From: Pararoseomonas sp. SCSIO 73927
GTDB taxonomy: Bacteria > Pseudomonadota > Alphaproteobacteria > Acetobacterales > Acetobacteraceae
DNA length: 64,000 nucleotides
Assembly (NCBI RefSeq): GCF_037040815.1
Contig: NZ_CP146232.1
Span: 4,682,001 to 4,746,000 of the forward strand
Reading direction: 5' to 3'
Made by a program: the position numbers and the translations under genes. Shown piece by piece: positions 58,943-64,000 of the stretch. Under the pieces are notes generated by a model, which saw only the letters and a list, made by a program, of their open reading frames with translations, made no database searches and had not been told where the DNA came from. How positions within the stretch are numbered: the first letter of the stretch is position 1; every line of letters starts with the position of its first letter.

Positions 58943-61224
58943 TGGACGCCACCCGCCACACCGGTCCGGGCGCCTCCCTGCGCCAGGACAGCGCCCTGAA
59001 GCACGCGACCGGCGAGGCGCGCTTCGCCGACGACCTGCCGATGCCCCCCGCCCTGCTGCACGCGGCCCTCGTCCTCTCCCCCGTCGCGCACGGGCGGCTG
59101 GCGCCGATCGACCTCTCCCCTGCCCTCGCCCTGCCGGGCGTGGTGGCGGCGATCGGCCCGGGCGACATTCCCGGCCGCAACGACATCGCCCAGCCCCGGC
59201 GCGCGCCGGAGCACATGCTGGCGGAGGGGCTGGTGGAGTACTGGGGCCAGCCCCTGGCCGTGGTGGTCGCCGAGACGCGCGACGCCGCCCTCGCCGCCGC
59301 CGCCGCCGTGCGGCCGGTGATCGAGCCGCTGCGCCCCGTGCTGTCCGTGGAGGAGGCGCTGGACGCCGGCGCCTTCCTCTTCCCGCCCATGGTCATGGCG
59401 CGCGGCGACGCGGCCTCCGCCCTTGCCGCCGCCCCGCGCCGCATCTCCGGCACGTTCCGCGCGGGCGGGCAGGAACACTTCTACCTCGAGGGCCAGGTCG
59501 CCCTCGCCATCCCCGGCGAGGACGGGGACCTGACGATCCATTCCTCGACCCAGAACCCCACGGAGGTGCAGGTGATGGCCGCCCGCGTGCTGGGCTGCGA
59601 CCAGAACCGCGTCGCCGTGCAGGTACGACGCCTGGGCGGCGGCTTCGGCGGGAAGGAGAGCAACGCGTCCTGGGTGGCGGCCTGCGCGGCGGTCGCGGCG
59701 CAGCGGACCGGGCGGCCGGTGAAGCTGCGGCTGGGGCGCAAGCAGGACATCGCGGCCACGGGCAAGCGCCACCCCTTCCTTTACCGCTGGAGCGCCGGAT
59801 TCGACGACACCGGCCGCATCCTGGCGCTGGAGGCCACCATGGCCGCCGATGGCGGGCACAGCGTCGACCTCTCGGGCGGCGTGGTGTTCCGCAGCGTCAC
59901 CCACGGGCTGAACGTGATCGACGTGCCTGACGTGACGATCACCGGCGTGGCCTGCAAGACCAACACCGTCTCCAACACCGCCTTCCGCGGCTTCGGCGGG
60001 CCGCAGGGCGTGCTGCTGATGGAAGACGTGACCCACCATGTCGCCCGCGCCCTCGGCACCACGCAGGAGGCGGTGCGGGAGCGCAACCTGGCGGGCGGCG
60101 GGAACGACGCCGTCACGCCCTACGGCCAGGCGCTGGAGGGCGATCTCCTCCGGCGGGTCTGGGCGGAGTGCCGGGACGGCGCGGAGTGGGACCGCCGCCG
60201 CGCGGAGGTGGACGCCTTCAACGCGCGAAACGAGGTGGTGCGCCGCGGCCTCGGCAGCTTCCTGCTGGCCTTCGGCATCTCCTTCGGAATCATGTCCATG
60301 AACCAGGCCGGCGCCCTGGTCCACGTGTACGAGGACGGCTCCATCCGCCTGAACCACGGCGGGACGGAGATGGGCCAGGGCCTGTTCATCAAGGTCGCGC
60401 AGGTCGTGGCCGGCGTCTTCGGCGTGCCGGTGGAGCGGGTGCGGATCACCGCGACCTCCACGGCGGAGGTTCCGAACACCGCCCCCACCGCCGCCAGCAC
60501 GGGCACGGACCTGAACGGCTGGGCCGCGCAGATCGCGGCCACCACCATCCGCACCCGCATGGCCGAGCAGGCCGCCGCCGACTGGGGCGTGGTGCCCGAG
60601 GAGGTACGCTTCGAGGAGGACGAGGTCTTCGCGGGCAACCACCGCATCGGCTTCGGGGAGCTGGCGCATCGCTGCGTGGCGAACCGCGTCTCCCTCTCGC
60701 AGACGGGCTTCTACAAGACCCCGGGCATCCACTGGGACCCAGCGGCGATGAAGGGGGAGCCGTTCTTCTACTTCTCCTACGGCGCCGCGATCGCGGAGGT
60801 GCAGCTGGACCTGCTGACGGGGGAACACCGGCTGCTGCGCGCGGACCTCGTCCAGGATTGCGGCCGTTCCCTGAACCCCTCCGTCGATCGCGGGCAGATC
60901 GAGGGCGCCTTCGTCCAGGGGCTGGGCTGGCTGACCTGCGAGGAGCTGTGGTGGGACGCGGAGGGGCGGCTGCGGACCCTCGGGCCCTCCACCTACAAGA
61001 TCCCCGGTTCCCGCGACGTGCCGCCCGTGTTCAACGTGCGGCTGCTGGAGGGCGCGCCGGCCCGGGCGGACACGATCTTCCGCTCCAAGGCGGTGGGCGA
61101 GCCGCCGCTGATGCTCGCGACAGCCGTGTGGAACGCGCTGCGGGACGCGGCCGGGGCGGACCGGCTGGACCTGCCCGCTACGCCGGAGCGCCTGCTGATG
61201 GCGGCGCGCGCCGCCCAGGGCTGA
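58942..61224 (+). CDS. xdhB: Xanthine dehydrogenase, molybdenum subunit
   Basis: A 760-residue molybdopterin subunit. Early ALKHATGEARFADDLPMPPALLHAALVLSPVAHGRL and AGGQEHFYLEGQVALA, then GGGFGGKESNA, NTAFRGFGGPQG (Mo-site Arg and Gly loop), LNHGGTEMGQGLFIKVAQVVA and the catalytic Glu E720 in SKAVGEPPLMLATAVWNAL. These are complete XDH marks for oxidation of xanthine and hypoxanthine to urate. No xdhC maturation gene follows; the next gene is unrelated, so XdhC is encoded elsewhere. Confidence 0.93.
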   Translation: MDATRHTGPGASLRQDSALKHATGEARFADDLPMPPALLHAALVLSPVAHGRLAPIDLSPALALPGVVAAIGPGDIPGRNDIAQPRRAPEHMLAEGLVEYWGQPLAVVVAETRDAALAAAAAVRPVIEPLRPVLSVEEALDAGAFLFPPMVMARGDAASALAAAPRRISGTFRAGGQEHFYLEGQVALAIPGEDGDLTIHSSTQNPTEVQVMAARVLGCDQNRVAVQVRRLGGGFGGKESNASWVAACAAVAAQRTGRPVKLRLGRKQDIAATGKRHPFLYRWSAGFDDTGRILALEATMAADGGHSVDLSGGVVFRSVTHGLNVIDVPDVTITGVACKTNTVSNTAFRGFGGPQGVLLMEDVTHHVARALGTTQEAVRERNLAGGGNDAVTPYGQALEGDLLRRVWAECRDGAEWDRRRAEVDAFNARNEVVRRGLGSFLLAFGISFGIMSMNQAGALVHVYEDGSIRLNHGGTEMGQGLFIKVAQVVAGVFGVPVERVRITATSTAEVPNTAPTAASTGTDLNGWAAQIAATTIRTRMAEQAAADWGVVPEEVRFEEDEVFAGNHRIGFGELAHRCVANRVSLSQTGFYKTPGIHWDPAAMKGEPFFYFSYGAAIAEVQLDLLTGEHRLLRADLVQDCGRSLNPSVDRGQIEGAFVQGLGWLTCEELWWDAEGRLRTLGPSTYKIPGSRDVPPVFNVRLLEGAPARADTIFRSKAVGEPPLMLATAVWNALRDAAGADRLDLPATPERLLMAARAAQG

Positions 61225-61226
61225 CC

Positions 61227-61248
61227 GGGCCGGCTTGCGGGCCGGCCC
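61227..61248 (+). terminator. Terminator-like hairpin after xdhB
   Basis: GGGCCGGC (61227-61234) pairs with GCCGGCCC (61241-61248) around TTGCGG, 2 bases after the xdhB stop. No U tract follows. It separates the xdh operon from the acyl-CoA dehydrogenase gene. Confidence 0.5.
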
Positions 61249-61304
61249 CCGCCCCCATACCGTCGCCCTGAACCCGCCACGCCGAGCGGACAGGGGGAAT
61301 GCCC

Positions 61305-62474
61305 ATGAGCAACAGCTTCCGCGGCCTTGACTTCGGCCTTGGCGAGACGGCCGAAGCGCTGCGCGAGCAGGTAGCCGCCTTCGCCGGCGACGAGATCGCC
61401 CCGCGGGCGGCGGAGATCGACCGCAGCAACGACTTCCCGATGGACCTCTGGCGCAAGTTCGGCGACCTCGGCCTTCTCGGGATCACAGCGCCGGAGGAGT
61501 ATGGCGGCGCCGCCATGGGCTACCTGGAGCACGTGGTCGCGATGGAGGAGCTGAGCCGCGCGAGCGCGAGCGTAGCCCTCTCCTACGGCGCGCACTCCAA
61601 CCTCTGCGTGAACCAGATCACCCGCAACGGGAACGAGGAGCAGCGGCGGCGCTACCTGCCGAAGCTCATCTCCGGCGAGTATGTCGGGGCGCTGGCCATG
61701 AGCGAGCCGGGGGCGGGGTCGGACGTGGTCTCCATGCGCACGCGGGCGGAGCGCAAGGGCGACCGCTACGTGCTGAACGGCAGCAAGATGTGGATCACCA
61801 ACGGCCCGGACGCGGACGTGCTGGTGGTCTACGCCAAGACCGATCCGGCGGCCGGCCCGCGCGGCATGACGGCCTTCCTCGTCGAGAAGGGCTTCAAGGG
61901 CTTCTCCACCGCGCAGAAGCTGGACAAGCTGGGCATGCGCGGCTCCAACACCGGCGAGCTCGTCTTCGAGGACTGCGAGGTGCCCGAGGAGAACGTGCTC
62001 GGCGCGGAAGGGCGCGGCGTGAACGTGCTGATGTCCGGCCTGGACTACGAGCGCGCGGTGCTCGCCGGCGGTCCCACCGGCATCATGCAGGCCTGCATGG
62101 ACGTGGTGATCCCCTACGTCCACGATCGCCAGCAGTTCGGCCAGCCCATCGGCACCTTCCAGCTCATGCAGGGCAAGCTGGCCGACATGTACACGGTGAT
62201 GAACGCCGCGAAATCCTACGTCTACGCCGTGGCGCGCGCCTGCGACCGCGGTCAGACCACGCGCAAGGACGCGGCGGGCGCCATCCTCTACTCCGCCGAG
62301 AAGGCGACCTGGATGGCGCTGGAGGCCATCCAGTGCCTCGGCGGCAACGGCTACATCAACGACTACCCGACCGGCCGCCTGCTGCGCGACGCCAAGCTCT
62401 ACGAGATTGGCGCCGGCACCAGCGAGATCCGCCGGATGCTGATCGGGCGGGAGCTCTTCAACGAAACGGCCTAG
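61305..62474 (+). CDS. ivd: Isovaleryl-CoA dehydrogenase
   Basis: A 389-residue acyl-CoA dehydrogenase for leucine breakdown (isovaleryl-CoA to 3-methylcrotonyl-CoA, FAD). The catalytic Glu is E249 in [14 protein letters not shown], the position special to IVD, while the usual C-terminal Glu site ([10 protein letters not shown]) is Ala370, as expected for [50 protein letters not shown] and [20 protein letters not shown] are near-identical to known IVDs. GGGGA precedes the ATG at 61305. No liu genes follow; the next gene converges. Confidence 0.93.
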   Translation: MSNSFRGLDFGLGETAEALREQVAAFAGDEIAPRAAEIDRSNDFPMDLWRKFGDLGLLGITAPEEYGGAAMGYLEHVVAMEELSRASASVALSYGAHSNLCVNQITRNGNEEQRRRYLPKLISGEYVGALAMSEPGAGSDVVSMRTRAERKGDRYVLNGSKMWITNGPDADVLVVYAKTDPAAGPRGMTAFLVEKGFKGFSTAQKLDKLGMRGSNTGELVFEDCEVPEENVLGAEGRGVNVLMSGLDYERAVLAGGPTGIMQACMDVVIPYVHDRQQFGQPIGTFQLMQGKLADMYTVMNAAKSYVYAVARACDRGQTTRKDAAGAILYSAEKATWMALEAIQCLGGNGYINDYPTGRLLRDAKLYEIGAGTSEIRRMLIGRELFNETA

Positions 62475-62501
62475 CGCGCGGCGGGAGACAGCCTAGCGCG
62501 C
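62469..62501. repeat. 11-bp direct repeat spanning the two convergent stop codons
   Basis: GCCTAGCGCGC occurs at 62469-62479 and 62491-62501. The first copy holds the TAG of ivd, the second the TAG (read on the minus strand) of the AsmA-family gene, since CTAG is its own reverse complement. It looks like a local duplication; any terminator role is unclear. Confidence 0.5.
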
Positions 62502-64000
62502 TGAACGCGCGGCGGGCCGCCCGCCGCGCACCAGGGACTCGCAGCGATTGTCCTCGCCGGTCCCGAACTGGATGGTGGGCAGAAGCCCGGCGACGGGCGC
62601 CACCAGCGCCGCCAGCCCGCCGATGATCCCGCCGCGCGCCGCCAACTCCGTCATGTCCGGCCCGACATCGGGGTTGCGGAAGCTGCCGTCGATGAGGATG
62701 GAGGTGGGGATCGCGCCGATCGTGAAGGATTTGGAATCGCTCCGCAGGCGCACGTTCAGCGCCTCCCGCGCGATGTTCACGTTCCCCGTGGCGTTCACGA
62801 TCACGTCCTCCGTATCGACGATGACCGTCCGCAGGTTCGCGTTCCCCCGCTGCAGCACGACGTTACCGACGAAGCACTGCACCGTGGTGCGCCCGGGCAC
62901 GCCGAGGGCGGAGAGGACCGCGTTGCCGATCCGTAGGCCCGAGAGGTCCACCAGAAGGGCGGAGAGGTTGCCGCCGGACATGCCGAGCGTCACCTCGCCG
63001 TTGCCGCTGCCGAGGATGTCGGCGAAGGACCGCCCCGTGCCGTCGATGCGCGCCCGCCCGTTGATCCGGCCCGCGCCCTCGAAGGTGTTGGTGGCCTGCA
63101 TGAGGCGGGACACGTCCAGGCGCTGGAACTGCACGTCGGCGCGGGCGTGCAGCCGGTTCCCTTCCTGCGGGGTGAGCGCGATGTTGCCGGAGATCTGCCC
63201 GGTGCCGACACCGACCGCCAGAGGCTGCAGGGTGATGGCGCCGTCCTTCACCTCCATCGCCGCGCGCATGTTGTCGAAGGGGATGTTGCGCCCGACGATG
63301 TCGTCCGCCCGGTAGTTCAGGCGCACGTTGGCCGCGTCGATCTTGGGGAAGTTGATCGGGTCGTCCGGCAGCACGCGGCCGCGGGACTCGTTCCGCGCCA
63401 CCTCGCGCCGCTGCTGCGGGCTCTGGCCGCGCGTCGAGGCACGGCCAGGCTCCTCGCCGATGAAGCCGCCGAGATCGGCGAAGTCCACGCGGCGGGACCG
63501 CAGGTCGGCCTCGACAAAGGGCTTCTCCTCGCCGGTCGTGACCGTGATCGTGCCGGAGAGGTCGCTGTTGCCCATGCGGCCGTTGAAGTCGCGGAAGCGT
63601 ACCCGGCCGTCCACGTAGTCCAGCTGCCCGGCGATCTGGTAGTTCGGCGTCTTCGGGATCGGCACCCCGGTCAGCGGCTGCAGCAGCCCCATGTCGGGCC
63701 CGCGCAGCTCCAGGCGGATGTTGGCGCCCTGCAGCTCCAGCGGGTTCTGCAGCGTGCCGTTGAGGCTCACCCGCGTCGGGCCGTTGGCGATCTGCATTTC
63801 GATCGGCCAGGGCTTTCCCGTCTCCTGCAGCGCCAGCACGGCGCCGCCGAGCGCGGTGCCTGCGATGGGCTGGCCGGCATAGGTGCCGCGCGCCTCCACC
63901 GCGATGCGGGGCTGCTCGGTCTCCTCGTCCCGCGTGGCGATCGCCATCTGGAAGTCGGCCCTCAGGCTCGGGATGGCCACGCGGGCCTGGCCCTCCACGA
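62493..64000 (-). CDS. AsmA-family outer-membrane-assembly/lipid-transport protein, N-terminal part missing
   Basis: The minus-strand frame is open to the right edge, giving the last 502 residues. It is a long series of beta strands typical of AsmA/YhdP-like bridge proteins: LRLELRGPDMGLLQPLTGVPIPKTPNYQIAGQLDYVDGRVRFRDFNGRMGNSDLSGTITV, ANVRLNYRADDIVG, MEVKDGAITLQPLAVGVGTGQISGNIAL, and the conserved C-terminal GRSFADILGSGNGEVTLGMSGGNLSALLVDLSGL with IDGSFRNPDVGP. Such proteins span the periplasm and move phospholipids to the outer membrane. The TAG at 62493 follows the convergent ivd gene. Confidence 0.85.
   Translation of the reverse strand, partial: VEGQARVAIPSLRADFQMAIATRDEETEQPRIAVEARGTYAGQPIAGTALGGAVLALQETGKPWPIEMQIANGPTRVSLNGTLQNPLELQGANIRLELRGPDMGLLQPLTGVPIPKTPNYQIAGQLDYVDGRVRFRDFNGRMGNSDLSGTITVTTGEEKPFVEADLRSRRVDFADLGGFIGEEPGRASTRGQSPQQRREVARNESRGRVLPDDPINFPKIDAANVRLNYRADDIVGRNIPFDNMRAAMEVKDGAITLQPLAVGVGTGQISGNIALTPQEGNRLHARADVQFQRLDVSRLMQATNTFEGAGRINGRARIDGTGRSFADILGSGNGEVTLGMSGGNLSALLVDLSGLRIGNAVLSALGVPGRTTVQCFVGNVVLQRGNANLRTVIVDTEDVIVNATGNVNIAREALNVRLRSDSKSFTIGAIPTSILIDGSFRNPDVGPDMTELAARGGIIGGLAALVAPVAGLLPTIQFGTGEDNRCESLVRGGRPAARSAR

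Overview
The window is very GC-rich, densely coded chromosomal DNA from a bacterium. Gene families and codon use point to an aerobic alphaproteobacterium, most likely an Acetobacteraceae member of the Roseomonas type; this is inference, because no rRNA gene is present. The evidence includes rpmI-rplT-pheS-pheT without infC, FtsY with a long Pro/acidic N-terminus, a Bug/TctC-type binding protein, isovaleryl-CoA dehydrogenase and PcaF-type thiolase. I see no tRNA, rRNA, CRISPR array, insertion sequence or prophage.

Layout. Bases 1-5.5 kb hold a MarR-regulated MFS efflux pump (cut by the left edge), an RlmI-type rRNA methyltransferase, a glycerophosphodiesterase, a small unknown gene behind two strong hairpins, and a nucleoside hydrolase. 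Bases 5.8-30 kb form a polysaccharide region. It begins with an alginate-type O-acetylation set: an AlgI-like MBOAT, two AlgJ/AlgX-like SGNH proteins, an AlgF-like protein, a large exported TPR protein and a third SGNH hydrolase, lying in two converging transcription units. A run of glycosyltransferases follows, including one made of two tandem copies of itself and one GT2-GT4 fusion. With them are three unfamiliar partner proteins, a capsule-type transferase-like protein and GalE. No alginate polymerase, Wza/Wzc/Wzx/Wzy or priming transferase is visible, so the polymer and its export genes lie elsewhere.

Bases 30-38.4 kb hold a PcaF-type thiolase, a complete ugpB-A-E-C glycerol-3-phosphate-type ABC importer with a strong hairpin after ugpB, and another multidomain glycosyltransferase (TPR, GT4 and a beta-rich tail). 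Bases 38.5-46.3 kb carry housekeeping genes: Nudix hydrolase, creatininase-family hydrolase overlapping ftsY, dapF, gluconokinase, and a minus-strand operon of dCMP deaminase, kinase-UspA fusion and metallophosphoesterase. Bases 46.3-50.9 kb are the L35/L20/PheST unit, with a good sigma70 promoter overlapped by an inverted repeat and two large hairpins before pheS.

Bases 50.9-64 kb contain an AhpD-like protein, a YqjI/YqjH-like metal-responsive regulator and ferric-siderophore reductase pair with paired operator-like repeats, a voltage-sensor potassium channel with a C-terminal zinc ribbon, lepA, a TctC-like binding protein, a single-domain response regulator, xanthine dehydrogenase xdhAB (no xdhC), isovaleryl-CoA dehydrogenase and the C-terminal part of an AsmA-family protein cut by the right edge.

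Tight translational coupling (ATGA, TGATG, TAGTG overlaps) is common. Most gene-end hairpins are GC-rich inverted repeats without a U tract; in two convergent pairs the stem includes both stop codons. Coordinates are hand-read from the sequence, and start choices are explained per gene.
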